The position numbers and the translations under genes were made by a program. This document shows, in pieces, positions 23,744-33,635 of a stretch of DNA of 64,000 bases (position 1 is the first letter of the stretch; each line of letters begins with the position of its first letter). The DNA is taken from positions 186,001 to 250,000 of the forward strand of contig NZ_SLXS01000005.1 of NCBI RefSeq assembly GCF_004340785.1, in the 5' to 3' direction. This DNA is from Tumebacillus sp. BK434. Lineage in GTDB: Bacteria > Bacillota > Bacilli > Tumebacillales > Tumebacillaceae. Under the pieces are notes generated by a model. That model was not told the origin of the DNA, made no database searches, and worked only from the letters and a program-made list of their open reading frames with translations.

Positions 23744-24176
23744 ATGAGGAAAAGACATCGATTCACCGACCATGAGATGCGGCGTCTTGAGGCAAACCCG
23801 AATGTGGCATATGTAACGGACAAAAGTATTACTTACTAGCCATCGTTCAAGATCGCTGCCGTTAGAGCGTATGCATATGGTAAAAAAACGATAGATATTT
23901 TCCTCGATGCAGGCTTTGACCTGGACACCATTGGTCATCAGAAGCCAAAGAGCTGCCTTAAGCGTTGGCATGATGTATTTGAAGCTCATGGGGAGGCAGG
24001 ACTTCTCGAAGAGAGATGCGGAAAAGGAAGCACGGGGGCGAAAGCCAGCCGTTTATGTATCAGCAGAAGAGAAACTAAAACGTGCGGAAGCGCGGATCAA
24101 ACTGCTTGAGGCGGAAAACAATTTCTTAAAAAAGCTCGACGCGCTCGAAAGAGATGCTATGGAGAGGAAACGCTGA
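23744..24176 (+). pseudogene. IS3 OrfA (helix-turn-helix), broken
   Basis: It starts MRKRHRFTDHEMRRLEANPN and is cut by an in-frame TAG at 23837-23839. It continues as FKIAAVRAYAYGKKTIDIFLDA and then needs a frameshift near 24020 to reach the coiled-coil end EKLKRAEARIKLLEAENNFL. This is the usual order of an IS3/IS150-type OrfA. Confidence 0.75.
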
Positions 24177-24407
24177 CACCCTTCGAGCGCAATAGTCTCA
24201 TCAATCTTACGATTCGTACGCATGGTTTGAAACGAATGACACGACTTTTATGCAAACTGTATGGCGTCAGCCCGAGCGGCTATTATCGGTGGCTAGGTTC
24301 TGAGGAGGATCGACAAATTCGAGAGAATGCAGATAAATGCGACTTTCTCCTCATCAAAGCTCACATTGACCGGTTCCTTGGAAAAGCTGGTGCTTTGGTT
24401 ATCAAAA
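24171..24407 (+). pseudogene. IS3 OrfB 5' fragment
   Basis: LTPFERNSLINLTIRTHG...RLLCKLYGVSPSGYYRW is the standard N-terminus of an IS3 OrfB transposase. Likeness ends after KAGALVIKM; the catalytic DDE core is missing on this strand. Confidence 0.75.
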
Positions 24408-24610
24408 TGCAGCAGTTCCCATTGCGGGACATTGATTGTTTGAAACCAGCTTCCCTGATCCGTTCAAGAAGCGAGAGATGGGTATAGTGTTCGCCTTGGT
24501 CTGAGTGTAAAATGGCTTCAGGATGGATGTTTCCATCAAGTCGTTCGAGCAGCCGGTCAATGGTTTGTTGCACAAATTGAGGGAAACACGTTACGTGATG
24601 ATTCAAATGA
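24408..24610 (-). pseudogene. IS3 OrfB integrase-core fragment, inverted
   Basis: The minus strand reads AILHSDQGEHYTH and GFKQSMSRNGNC, the second-Asp region of the IS3 rve integrase core. The DNA then changes to the inverted 5' fragment instead of the expected WDNA. Confidence 0.75.
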
Positions 24611-24699
24611 CGCACGAACGTGCTCCCTTTTCTGGAATTTATTCTGCCCGTTTGGGTCAAACCTGAATCCCTGATTTTCCGTGGAGGAGCTCATATTAT

Positions 24700-25455
24700 T
24701 TAGAACACCCCAAAAGATGGAAAGCTTTTCTGCTGCGGTTGGGCCAGTGCCAATGCTCTTTTTTCCTGTTTTTTGCCTTCGGCAAACAGTTTACGAATTA
24801 TATCATATAGATTCTGAGTTCCTTTTTAGAACAGTTCAGAAACCTTTTCCTGCAGATTTTGAATGCTTAACTCCGCCATCTTTCGTGATTCCCGCTCAGC
24901 TGTTCCCACAAGTCGAAGATCATCTTCATGGGCTTTGATATGTCCTTGGATTTCTTCGATCCCTTTATGTATTACATTATGGCAAAGATCAAGATAGCGG
25001 ATTACTAGGCGGTCGAAATCAGCCATTTTCGACACGGCTGATTTTAAACTGATCAGTGCAGAATGATGATGCGCGGTTTGAATGACTTCTTTGAGCGGTA
25101 TGCCAAACAAGCTTTCCTCCCATAAGGTTTGTACGCTCTCCTGAACCTCCACAGCATCCTCGATATACTTCTGCCATCGTTTCCCCATCGCCTCTTCCGC
25201 GAAATCGACGACCCCCCCCATGCTGCTCAAGGTCAGGCAATTCCCCGTAAGCGCTCTCCAAGTGTTCGGCTTAATAAAATCCCCCCTACAGAGCTTCCAG
25301 CCATTGGTCGGTCTGTGCAGAGGTAAGGCTGCGCTTGTGTTTCCCTTTCGAATCTTTCAACAAATCTGGCGTTGCCTTCAATTCCTCCCAAAATGATTGC
25401 TGCTTTTGAAGCAAACGCAACACTTCTTGGCGTGTTGTTTCGATAAATTAATCGT
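24700..25455 (-). pseudogene. Decayed gene of unknown function downstream of dpdD
   Basis: Three coding-like pieces on the minus strand: FIETTRQEVLRLLQKQQSFW...QWLEAL (25455-25287), ESAYGELPDLEQHGG (about 25258), and a 134-codon helical ORF at 25230-24826 that begins after an eight-C tract (25212-25219). In that third frame, coding-like sequence goes on for 41 codons past a TAA (KGTQNLYDIIRKLFAEGKK...). The C8 tract between the last two pieces marks a slippage-type frameshift. It may once have been part of the dpd operon, but I recognise no domain. Confidence 0.4.
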
Positions 25456-25538
25456 GCATCTCAAACTCCCCCTCAGACTCTGTGTCAGGAGCGAAGAGAG
25501 GCTCCCGTACAATTCCAGAGAACCTCTTTTCAGTTTCC

Positions 25539-27776
25539 TTACCGGTCATGCCGCTCTAAATACTCGTGCAAGGCACGAATAATACCGGAACTGCCTTTGC
25601 CCTCTGGATAAATCGGTTGCCTGCCTCTGGTCGAATAACGATCTGCAAGTGAGACTGTCGCAGCGTGTTTGGCACTCTGCCACGAGATGATCAACAGGTC
25701 CGATGCATCTGCCAATGTCTCCAGAGAAGCCGTGTTGACCTTCGAATGGTCGACAATAAATTTTGAGTCAGGCGCGTGGGACTGGATCATAGATTCCACC
25801 TTACGGGCGACTTGACGGGTTAACGTATACAGCCCGACAGTCCGTCCGGAAAGCTTGGCCCAAATAGACACTTCCCGTTTCAAGTCTATTCTGTCAAGGT
25901 CAAATTCCTGAACCAGTGCCGGCCACGCGGCCTCCATCCCAAAATCCTGATACAGTAGTTTTAACAACTCCCACTGCGTGTAAGATACATGCCGCTTGTA
26001 TTGCCGAAACTTCTCGGTAATGAGTTGCAGATACTCTACGCGAAGTTCACGTCTCGGGCACTGGTTGAGAAAAATCATTTCCAGATATTCCATTGCCCAG
26101 TTGAGATGCGGGAAATCACCGTAATCCGTAAACATGTCGACGGCGGCGTACAACACTGTTTCGTATACCGAATCGCTGATGTTTGTTTTTAAAAGCCCCT
26201 CCGTCAACTCGTAGAGCAGATAGAAATCATTGACATGCCCATTAGTGCTGAGTATGATCCACTCAATCAGCTTCAAATACACGGGCTGAAGTCGTTCATT
26301 CGGCCAGCGGGGATCCCGTTTTAGCAGCTCAAGCGCATGCGGCACGGCTGAAAATACCAGGTCTTGCGTCTCCTTCTTGTTGAAACAACGATCCATACCG
26401 TCAATGAAACGCTGCATATGATCGGCCGAATTAAGCAGTTCTCCCTCAGGCCAATCGGCAGGGTTGAGATACACCAAATCAAAAAACTTCACCTGTTGCT
26501 GGTTTTCCACACGCTCCAGCCAGTCAAGCCAGCCAGAAGGAGGCGCTTCTTCCTCCGTATCATTCGCCGGAAAAATTTGCTCAAGGAGGCTCTGCAGAGT
26601 CTTCGAAGATTTCAGTTGTTGATGTTCCTCTACCGACAATTGCCCCATCATCTCTGACACATATTCGCGCGCTTCAGTCGTGCGTAGCTTAAAGGCAATC
26701 TGAATGCCATACTGAACCGCCTCCAGATTGCACCGCGTCGGTTTCAACCATCGCAGTGCCGATTCATAGGAACCGATGCTGAAGTCTGCCTGCGCTTTCT
26801 CCATTTCGGTCATATGATGAGGGGGCAACTCTTGAGGCAGAAATTGAGACACTGCTTCAAGGAACTGCCTGTCTTTGGCATCAAGACTGGGGGTCGCAAG
26901 TATTTCGTTGCACAAAAGCAACTGAACAGGCTGTACTGCCACCGCGCGCAGCATGAAACTTTTCAGCGCTTCAGGGCTTTGCATTTGCCCGCGATGCGTG
27001 TAAAGGGCACCAAATTGCGGCCAAACTTCATCACGAAACACATCCAGAACTTTTGCGGGCTGATGCTCCCACTTGGCCAAGAAATGATGGTACACCGCTT
27101 GAATCAACGATTCTGTCACACGCTGCGGACGTTTGAGCGCCAACAATGTACCCATCTGACGGAGTTGCACCACTTCATCCCACTTTTCCATTCCGGTCAA
27201 CATATGAACCCGCAAAAACAGGAGATTGTCCGCGTTTACGTAGTGGCGGGCTTTCAATTCGTTCAGCAACTCTTCTGCCGACGAGCGCTGTCCCACTTGC
27301 ACCGCCACATAGAAGTCCCGTAACAACCGCCCTACCGTTTTCGAGACATCCACTTTCTGGGAGGATTTTCCCTTTCTCCAGAGTTGACCCATCAAGACCA
27401 CAGTGGCAGTTATTTCCGCCGAGTTCCCATGAAACCGATAGTATCGTCCTTCTGTCAGCCCATTGACCATCTGATCAAAAGCAAGTGAGGGGTTAGGAAC
27501 TGCACGCCGTCCTTGAAAATCGGAATATGAAACTCCTATGAAACTCTGCAATTGCTCTCCCAGCCATTGCATGTCCTCCTCAGAAAAAGCGACTCCGTAC
27601 CAATAGACCCTGTTACCGTCGAGCGGTTTAAAGGGCAGTATTGTAGGTTGCGGCGGATCTTGGGCAATCCGGCTCGTGAAGTACATCAACTCATTTTGTT
27701 CAAGCCTTTTCAACGTGATACCGTTAAAAGCCGGATCGTAAAAACGGGAGAACCAATCTTTCCGGGGGTTGCTCAT
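25539..27776 (-). CDS. dpdD: DpdD-like protein, last gene of the dpd restriction operon
   Basis: A 745-residue protein named from operon position and its own weak character: no known catalytic motif, a helical middle with TPR-like stretches, and a C-terminal part ending in STRGRQPIYPEGKGSSGI. DpdD is one of the proteins needed for restriction in the Dpd 7-deazaguanine island described in Salmonella Montevideo; its biochemistry is unknown. ATG 27776 follows GGGGGG; upstream in-frame ATG 27794 lies within dpdK. It overlaps the end of dpdK by 4 bases. In the Salmonella island dpdD comes earlier in the order, so the gene has moved here. Confidence 0.6.
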   Translation of the reverse strand: MSNPRKDWFSRFYDPAFNGITLKRLEQNELMYFTSRIAQDPPQPTILPFKPLDGNRVYWYGVAFSEEDMQWLGEQLQSFIGVSYSDFQGRRAVPNPSLAFDQMVNGLTEGRYYRFHGNSAEITATVVLMGQLWRKGKSSQKVDVSKTVGRLLRDFYVAVQVGQRSSAEELLNELKARHYVNADNLLFLRVHMLTGMEKWDEVVQLRQMGTLLALKRPQRVTESLIQAVYHHFLAKWEHQPAKVLDVFRDEVWPQFGALYTHRGQMQSPEALKSFMLRAVAVQPVQLLLCNEILATPSLDAKDRQFLEAVSQFLPQELPPHHMTEMEKAQADFSIGSYESALRWLKPTRCNLEAVQYGIQIAFKLRTTEAREYVSEMMGQLSVEEHQQLKSSKTLQSLLEQIFPANDTEEEAPPSGWLDWLERVENQQQVKFFDLVYLNPADWPEGELLNSADHMQRFIDGMDRCFNKKETQDLVFSAVPHALELLKRDPRWPNERLQPVYLKLIEWIILSTNGHVNDFYLLYELTEGLLKTNISDSVYETVLYAAVDMFTDYGDFPHLNWAMEYLEMIFLNQCPRRELRVEYLQLITEKFRQYKRHVSYTQWELLKLLYQDFGMEAAWPALVQEFDLDRIDLKREVSIWAKLSGRTVGLYTLTRQVARKVESMIQSHAPDSKFIVDHSKVNTASLETLADASDLLIISWQSAKHAATVSLADRYSTRGRQPIYPEGKGSSGIIRALHEYLERHDR

Positions 27777-28303
27777 CGGATGCTTCCCCCCCATTTCGTT
27801 TCGAGATGGTTGCGGTTGGTCGCCACTTCAGCAGCATCTGTAGTAAAATGAATCTTCTCTTCGTTTATCGTGATTCCCGAGTACGTAAAGTTCATGGAGC
27901 CGCTCAGAAAATATCCATCTCCAAGCAGCCCTTTCACATGCAGCAATGCGCTTGTTTTCATCATCAGCCTTGGATCATTGTCGCCAAAACGCCCGCGCAT
28001 CGACGCTAAAAAGGGGCGCGTGTAAACATTATCTCTGGATATGATGTGAACATGTGTATTGTTTTCCACCATGCGCGAAATAACTTCGGACAATCTGAGT
28101 TTACGATGCGGCCAGTGTGGTTCAAAGGTGAAAAACTGACCGCCCCGATTGTCCAGAATGTCGATGTCATAGATCCACGGTGAGACGAGCCAGAGTGACC
28201 GGCTCGGCCGTACCAACTCTGCGGTAAACAAGGACTGCAGCAGTTCACCTGCTTCTCGTGTTGAGTTATGGGTGTAAATGATGCGGGGCTGATATTCACT
28301 CAT
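27773..28303 (-). CDS. dpdK: DpdK, phospholipase D-like nuclease
   Basis: A 176-residue protein with one HKD half-site near the C-terminus: HVKGLLGD followed by SGSMNFTYSG. PLD-superfamily members of this size act as dimers that build one active site from two HKD motifs and often cut DNA. DpdK is the nuclease-like member of the Dpd restriction set. Its ATG overlaps the dpdJ stop (ATGA type), showing translational coupling. Confidence 0.85.
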   Translation of the reverse strand: MSEYQPRIIYTHNSTREAGELLQSLFTAELVRPSRSLWLVSPWIYDIDILDNRGGQFFTFEPHWPHRKLRLSEVISRMVENNTHVHIISRDNVYTRPFLASMRGRFGDNDPRLMMKTSALLHVKGLLGDGYFLSGSMNFTYSGITINEEKIHFTTDAAEVATNRNHLETKWGGSIR

Positions 28304-31300
28304 TGAATCGCCTCCCGTAAATCAAGCGCCACAAGGTAATGATCGCCTTCCCGCTGCAAACCTTCGACTCGCGGATAGAGGTGCAGGTACTCGATCTCAA
28401 TCGGATTGACCAATAATTGAAGGATCGCATGACGCAACTCTTCATGTTGGGACAATAACGCGCGCAATCGTACAGTCCCGCAGTTGAGCAGCGCATCCCC
28501 GATTTTCTTCATACGGTCCGGGTCAGAGAGATCGACCGTCACCCCTCCGGAGACATCTCGCAACAGAAGCATTCGCTCCGCTTGAATATCTTCCACATAT
28601 GGATTATACGAACTGAGGTTCTTTGAGCGGATTGAGTTTCCTCTCGCCCAGATCAAGCTGTAGATCAACTGATAGCGCCAATTTTCATCGTCAACCAGAT
28701 TGGAATCGATGTGTGCGAGGGCTGCCTGAAAACGGTCATAGATTTGCGAACTTGCACTGGCAACGTACGCAAATACGCGCGCATCCAGTTCTACGCCAAG
28801 CCGGGCTTCTTCCGCGTTCCATGTTTCAATCAGGTCATACAAAAGTTGGTCGGATTGCCTGGAGCTTGCCGGTTTGAGAATTCGATTGAAAATCGAACTC
28901 ATCACCGTATGAGTGGTAAGCGTTCCCCTGTCTTGCAGATTATTTTGCAAGGTCTGCAAAGCAAGTTCCTGCTCTCGATAGTTCTCCGCCAACCGCACTT
29001 CTTCGAGAAGGTTTGCCGTTTCTTGATCGTGAATTGCAAGATGCAGCGTACGAGACAATTCAGTGTCTGCCAATTCAAAATCTGAGGGGCCAAGTGCGCT
29101 TTCAACCAATCGAAAAAAACGGCGCGGATCTTCTTGATACCCGCGAATCACCTCTTCGATTACGCCCCCGCCACCTGAAGTATTTTCAGTAATCCAGATG
29201 TCATGCCGTTCATTAGGGTTCTCCGCTCCTCCTAGCGGCGAACTCCCCCCACTTATATCTAATCGCAAATCCTCGCTGCCAAATTCGGAAGCGAGTTCTT
29301 TGCAGGCTTGAAGTACTGCGCCCCCCAATGTAGCCAGCCATCGCTGCTCAGCCCACTCTTGCCAACGATGGTCTGGACGATCCCATAAAACGGTCGCCAG
29401 TTCATGCAGCACCACAAAGACAACATCATGTTCCAGTACCTTCTTCATCCTTTGATGCGACCGAGAAAGCAGCTCATCATCCGCCTCATCCAAATCGTCA
29501 TCCCGCTCCCCATCTGCCGCTTCATCGAGCCGAACAGATCGAAGCACGACCGCGAAGACCTTATCGAGTCCACCTCTCCAATTCGCCGTATTCCATTTGG
29601 AATTGGCTTCTACCAACGAGCATTGATCTTTGCTTGCCGTTGCGATCAACCCGTCCAGATAAGCTTCACTAAGCAAGTCACGCGCAAAGATATCCGTTAC
29701 CTTAGACAGCCGTTCATCTTGCCGCACCAAGTGGCGAAATAGCGCTGTGCGATAAGAACGAACCGTGGCTTCGTCGTGTTCTCCCGGGAGCAGCAATGGC
29801 TTGTTCGGCAGTTGGTACTGAATCCGGATTGCATCAACTTCTTGCGAAAACCCAAGCGCCACAGGCTGCTCTTCGCTAGAATAGCGAATGCGAGAAATCA
29901 CCTCTTTCCCGTCTTTCATTCGAATCGTAGCGTCCGACCCCAAAGCAAAGCGGCGGACGGTCACCGGGGATTGATCGGTGTGCGTATAAAACTGAATCCC
30001 TTGCACATATTTCAACCACGGCGATCCTGCGGGAAGTTCTGCAGATAGACCCGATGCAACGTCAGGTCCTTGCCGGAGCAAAACGGCTGGAAAAATTTGC
30101 GTTTTCCAGATCAGAAACGCATTGGAAGTTGTTTTGACTTCTCGTGGCACCAGAGCAGGCTTGATCAATAATGGACGAAGGGCACGAACCGATACTGTTC
30201 GACCGTCCGTTTCATATTGGTACTCCCCCAGTTCTTCTGTTTCTGGATAGAATTCCTGCATCTCCAGATACTGTGCCTCTTCTGTGTTCTCAAAGGAAGG
30301 CGGTTGAACCCAATGGCTTACTCCACTGCGGTGGATGCCGAACCGCCGAGTAGCGCGTCCCGGCGCGAACGATTTCAACGCAGGCAGAATCTGCATGTCA
30401 TGCCTTTCCCCTCCACTTTTCCGTTTTGAATCTAATGGCAATTCGATCAAGACTTCTGGCAAGCTCAAATCGCTAAACAACGTCGACGGGATAAACTCCG
30501 GAAGCGGAGAGTCTGACACCCATAATTCCATGCTTTGATCGTATCGTTTCCAACCTTTGCGCAGACGGCGCAGCATCGTCGGCAACACATGAAGCATGAG
30601 AGAACGCGGCGACTCCCAAAACAGCGCGTCCGCCTGTTCATCCGAGATATTCAAGGCTGCACGAAGATGCGTTTTAAACTCCTCACGCGAATGAGGCCGG
30701 TCCAACAAACTTGCCACTGTATCCGCGATTAACTTCTGTACTTTCTCCGCCCAATCTCGGACATTCGAATCAGTCGCCCCTGAAGCCGGTTGGGACAGAT
30801 TGAACCAGACATTTGAATTATTGACCTCAATCACTTCGGACAAATAGTCCATCAAGCAGTAAACAGCCTGCATGCGCAAAACATAGCGATTATGGATCGG
30901 GAGATCGCGCCGCTGCAGTTTCGGATCAAAAATCGCCTCGTAGAATTGGTACGATGTTCGGTCTCTGCCATAGTCGGACAGCACCGTGATCGTCCAGGGC
31001 CGCATGCTCCGCTTACGTCCTGCCCGACCTTTTCGCTGTAGGAAAGACGCCATATCCAAAGGAGCTTTATGCTGAATCACCGCCCCGACAAATGGATCGT
31101 TATACCCGACCTCCAACGAAGCCGTAGCAACAATAACATCGGCATTGGGATTCACGCCTTTGTCCTGTGAACTGGTGCGTCCAATGTCGAGTTTGTGAGA
31201 TAAATCGTGCCCGATTTCCAATGGAAAGTCCCAGAGTTGCCCTTCCTGTGCCCGTTCAGACTCCTCGTGTGGCATGGCATGCTTGTTTCGGTCACGCAAA

Positions 31301-32889
31301 CGCGCCAAAGTGTCCTTTTTGCGTCTCGAGTCTTGTCCTTCGGCATCCTTTAAATCATCATACAGCCGATTCGTAACGTCTAAGTCGTCCGTAAATACAA
31401 AAACGCGTTTGCCGTTCCAGCCATTCGACGGATTCTCCCAATCCACATCGAGCATCCGGCGCATCAGCATGATCGTCTGGATGGTGGTGGAGAGCAGCGA
31501 TGCGTTTGACGTCGGGTCCCCGCGCAAGATCAATTGATACTCGCGCCCTTCCTGAATCAGCGGATCATCATGCATATCGACTGCAGTCACCTGTTCCAAC
31601 CCGAGACCCGTCAATTGAGCAAAGAACTGAACGGGCTCCTCCAGGGTTGCCGACAAGCCTGTGAAGTGTACCGGCTTGGTGACCGCATTGTGCCAACGGC
31701 GGATCAGCAAGGCAACCTGCGCGCCGTGCACACCCGTGTACGTATGCACCTCGTCGAGCAGCATGAAACGAACCGGGTGTTCCGCGCCAATGCCGATCAC
31801 ACGGTGATACTGTTTGTTGCTCATCAAGCGATTCAGCATCTCGGTGGTGGTAAACAGTACATCAGGCTGATTGTCTCTCATCCGCTCTCGCGTCAGCACG
31901 ATTTCATCCGATTCAATCCTCTTGGCGCATTTTCTTTGGGTACAGGATAAAGCTTCATATCCCCTCACAGCATCCTGCTTTATCCACACCATCTCCGACC
32001 CGCAATCCGGGCAGATGAAATAAGGGCAGAGGTATCCCTGATATTGCTGCTCATCCTTCCATTTTATCTGTTTATGGTTTTTCGGAGTGTCCCCATAGAA
32101 AGCTCCAATCAGCAATTTGCGTCCGGAAGTCTCTTTCAATCGTGCATCCAGTTTCCGCGCCTCTTCGTAGGTCTCCATAAACTGATCCTTTAAGAGTTCA
32201 CTCCGCGGATAAAGCGCAATCGCCTTTGTATAGGGCTTGGGCTGTTGCTCAATCTGATCAGCAATAGAGGTTAAAGCCGGGAGATAGAAGGACAAAGTTT
32301 TGCCTGTACCTGTGCTGGCCAAAACGATCATCCCTTGGCTTTTACGTTCTCGAATACTGGAAAACATCCGCATGGCCGCACGAACTTGAAACGGCGACAA
32401 CAAAAACGGCTTGTCCGGTTCACCACGGGAAAGCAAGGTGGCAAGGATCTCGAGTTGTTCAGAGGCAAGACCCGAACGTTTCGCTTGTTCAATCACAGTC
32501 TCCGTTGTGATGTTTCGCTCCGGGTACCGGCGTTTCCGAATCCCAAAGCGAAAGTCAGAGACAAGTGTAGGCGCCACATTCCAGTCCTTTTCATCAAAAC
32601 GCTGTCTCAGGCGGGCAAGCAGACGGACGGTTTCCGCCATCCTCGTCCGCCAGATGGTACGTCCGCCCATGTTTAATTCCAACAGCATCTTCTGGTTCGA
32701 AAGCGTATCGATAAGTTCCTCAACCGAATGCGGGCATTCCGATTGCTCTTGCAAAGATAGCCACTCATACGCTTTATCATGAACGTCCGGTTCCGTAAAC
32801 CCACCGTCTACATATCCCCAAGACAGAAACTTCGCTTCTTCTTCCTCTAAGAAACTGAGCAGATTCCCTGCGTATTCCTGAAGCGTCAT
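28300..32889 (-). CDS. dpdJ: DpdJ, DEAD/DEAH-box helicase-like protein
   Basis: A 1529-residue SF2 helicase. Motif I is LASTGTGKT near residue 188, with a zinc-ribbon insertion CPDC...CTQRKC, motif II DEVH in LLDEVHTYTG, and a helicase C-terminal domain with VATASLEVGYND and QRKGRAGRK. A long C-terminal region follows (DUF1998-like: ELATVLWD, GGGGVIEEVIRGYQED). DpdJ is an established member of the Dpd restriction complex and is thought to act on unmodified DNA. It starts 5 bases after dpdI and overlaps dpdK by 4 bases. Confidence 0.85.
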   Translation of the reverse strand: MTLQEYAGNLLSFLEEEEAKFLSWGYVDGGFTEPDVHDKAYEWLSLQEQSECPHSVEELIDTLSNQKMLLELNMGGRTIWRTRMAETVRLLARLRQRFDEKDWNVAPTLVSDFRFGIRKRRYPERNITTETVIEQAKRSGLASEQLEILATLLSRGEPDKPFLLSPFQVRAAMRMFSSIRERKSQGMIVLASTGTGKTLSFYLPALTSIADQIEQQPKPYTKAIALYPRSELLKDQFMETYEEARKLDARLKETSGRKLLIGAFYGDTPKNHKQIKWKDEQQYQGYLCPYFICPDCGSEMVWIKQDAVRGYEALSCTQRKCAKRIESDEIVLTRERMRDNQPDVLFTTTEMLNRLMSNKQYHRVIGIGAEHPVRFMLLDEVHTYTGVHGAQVALLIRRWHNAVTKPVHFTGLSATLEEPVQFFAQLTGLGLEQVTAVDMHDDPLIQEGREYQLILRGDPTSNASLLSTTIQTIMLMRRMLDVDWENPSNGWNGKRVFVFTDDLDVTNRLYDDLKDAEGQDSRRKKDTLARLRDRNKHAMPHEESERAQEGQLWDFPLEIGHDLSHKLDIGRTSSQDKGVNPNADVIVATASLEVGYNDPFVGAVIQHKAPLDMASFLQRKGRAGRKRSMRPWTITVLSDYGRDRTSYQFYEAIFDPKLQRRDLPIHNRYVLRMQAVYCLMDYLSEVIEVNNSNVWFNLSQPASGATDSNVRDWAEKVQKLIADTVASLLDRPHSREEFKTHLRAALNISDEQADALFWESPRSLMLHVLPTMLRRLRKGWKRYDQSMELWVSDSPLPEFIPSTLFSDLSLPEVLIELPLDSKRKSGGERHDMQILPALKSFAPGRATRRFGIHRSGVSHWVQPPSFENTEEAQYLEMQEFYPETEELGEYQYETDGRTVSVRALRPLLIKPALVPREVKTTSNAFLIWKTQIFPAVLLRQGPDVASGLSAELPAGSPWLKYVQGIQFYTHTDQSPVTVRRFALGSDATIRMKDGKEVISRIRYSSEEQPVALGFSQEVDAIRIQYQLPNKPLLLPGEHDEATVRSYRTALFRHLVRQDERLSKVTDIFARDLLSEAYLDGLIATASKDQCSLVEANSKWNTANWRGGLDKVFAVVLRSVRLDEAADGERDDDLDEADDELLSRSHQRMKKVLEHDVVFVVLHELATVLWDRPDHRWQEWAEQRWLATLGGAVLQACKELASEFGSEDLRLDISGGSSPLGGAENPNERHDIWITENTSGGGGVIEEVIRGYQEDPRRFFRLVESALGPSDFELADTELSRTLHLAIHDQETANLLEEVRLAENYREQELALQTLQNNLQDRGTLTTHTVMSSIFNRILKPASSRQSDQLLYDLIETWNAEEARLGVELDARVFAYVASASSQIYDRFQAALAHIDSNLVDDENWRYQLIYSLIWARGNSIRSKNLSSYNPYVEDIQAERMLLLRDVSGGVTVDLSDPDRMKKIGDALLNCGTVRLRALLSQHEELRHAILQLLVNPIEIEYLHLYPRVEGLQREGDHYLVALDLREAIQ

Positions 32890-32894
32890 TACGA

Positions 32895-33635
32895 TTACAC
32901 CGTCCCTCCTGTGGAAATCCGGATGCTGAGTTGAGATTGGACATTATTTTTACTCAACCATTCCTTTACAACATCGGTGTAACTGTCGAGGCTCGCCCCA
33001 CTGCCTGTACCGGCTGCTTTCAGAAAATCCAGAACTTCATCCGGCACACTGTCGGAGGATAGTTTCACCCACGCCTCATTCATCCGCGAGAGATGCCTCT
33101 CGAACAACTCCAAGTCTGTCTTGGTTCTTGGCATAGTCTGCGAAAGAGGCGTCAATTGGTTCTTGCAGGTTCGAATTGTCTGCACTTCCTGCTGGAACGA
33201 CTTCACATTTTCCATCGCTGACAAAAACGAATCTGATATTTGGGGAACTTTCTGTTTCGTATACGACCCCCATGCATCCTTTATACAATCATCAAACGAT
33301 CTCACGAAGCTTTTTACCCCGAAGCCGACCGTGTTCATCGTGTCGGTATCAATGATCGAAGCGTTGTTTGCGGCAAATCCCTCCTGCAGACGCTGCAGCA
33401 GTGACTGGAGTTTTTTTACTTCTCGATTGGAAATCTCAATTGAGATTCCGTGCTGTTGGAACATCGCCAGCGTCTTCGTGCGGGTTAGCAATTGATTTTT
33501 CCAAGAGGTCATCGTATCCAGACGGGTCTTATACCTTTCCGCGTCTGCGCGTTCTTGTTCCGCATCTTTCAATTGCTGAGTCAATACGACGATGCAGCGT
33601 GACTTCTCCTTCAGTGCATTGGCGGCGCTGCTCAT
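32895..33635 (-). CDS. dpdI: DpdI-like coiled-coil protein
   Basis: A 246-residue, mostly helical protein. Residues 5-45 (LKEKSRCIVVLTQQLKDAEQ...) and 70-90 (NREVKKLQSLLQRLQEG) look like coiled coil. No enzyme motif is visible. The name rests on its position between the DpdH ATPase and the DpdJ helicase, as in the known Dpd islands. Its ATG overlaps the dpdH stop (33632-33635). Confidence 0.6.
   Translation of the reverse strand: MSSAANALKEKSRCIVVLTQQLKDAEQERADAERYKTRLDTMTSWKNQLLTRTKTLAMFQQHGISIEISNREVKKLQSLLQRLQEGFAANNASIIDTDTMNTVGFGVKSFVRSFDDCIKDAWGSYTKQKVPQISDSFLSAMENVKSFQQEVQTIRTCKNQLTPLSQTMPRTKTDLELFERHLSRMNEAWVKLSSDSVPDEVLDFLKAAGTGSGASLDSYTDVVKEWLSKNNVQSQLSIRISTGGTV

Larger units (their letters stand above)
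23648..24620. mobile_element. Degenerate, rearranged IS3-family element
   Basis: Plus-strand OrfA and the 5' part of OrfB are followed abruptly at about 24407 by a minus-strand piece from the 3' half of an IS3 OrfB. The left end carries a TGTGACCCACA-like terminal sequence and a TTATAAT -10. No intact transposase remains. The inversion could come from an internal recombination or from two nested copies. Confidence 0.75.

Noticed and set aside
23837-23839. In-frame TAG in the IS3 OrfA considered as programmed read-through.
   Set aside because: The same gene has a further frameshift and its OrfB partner is inverted and incomplete, so it is plain decay.
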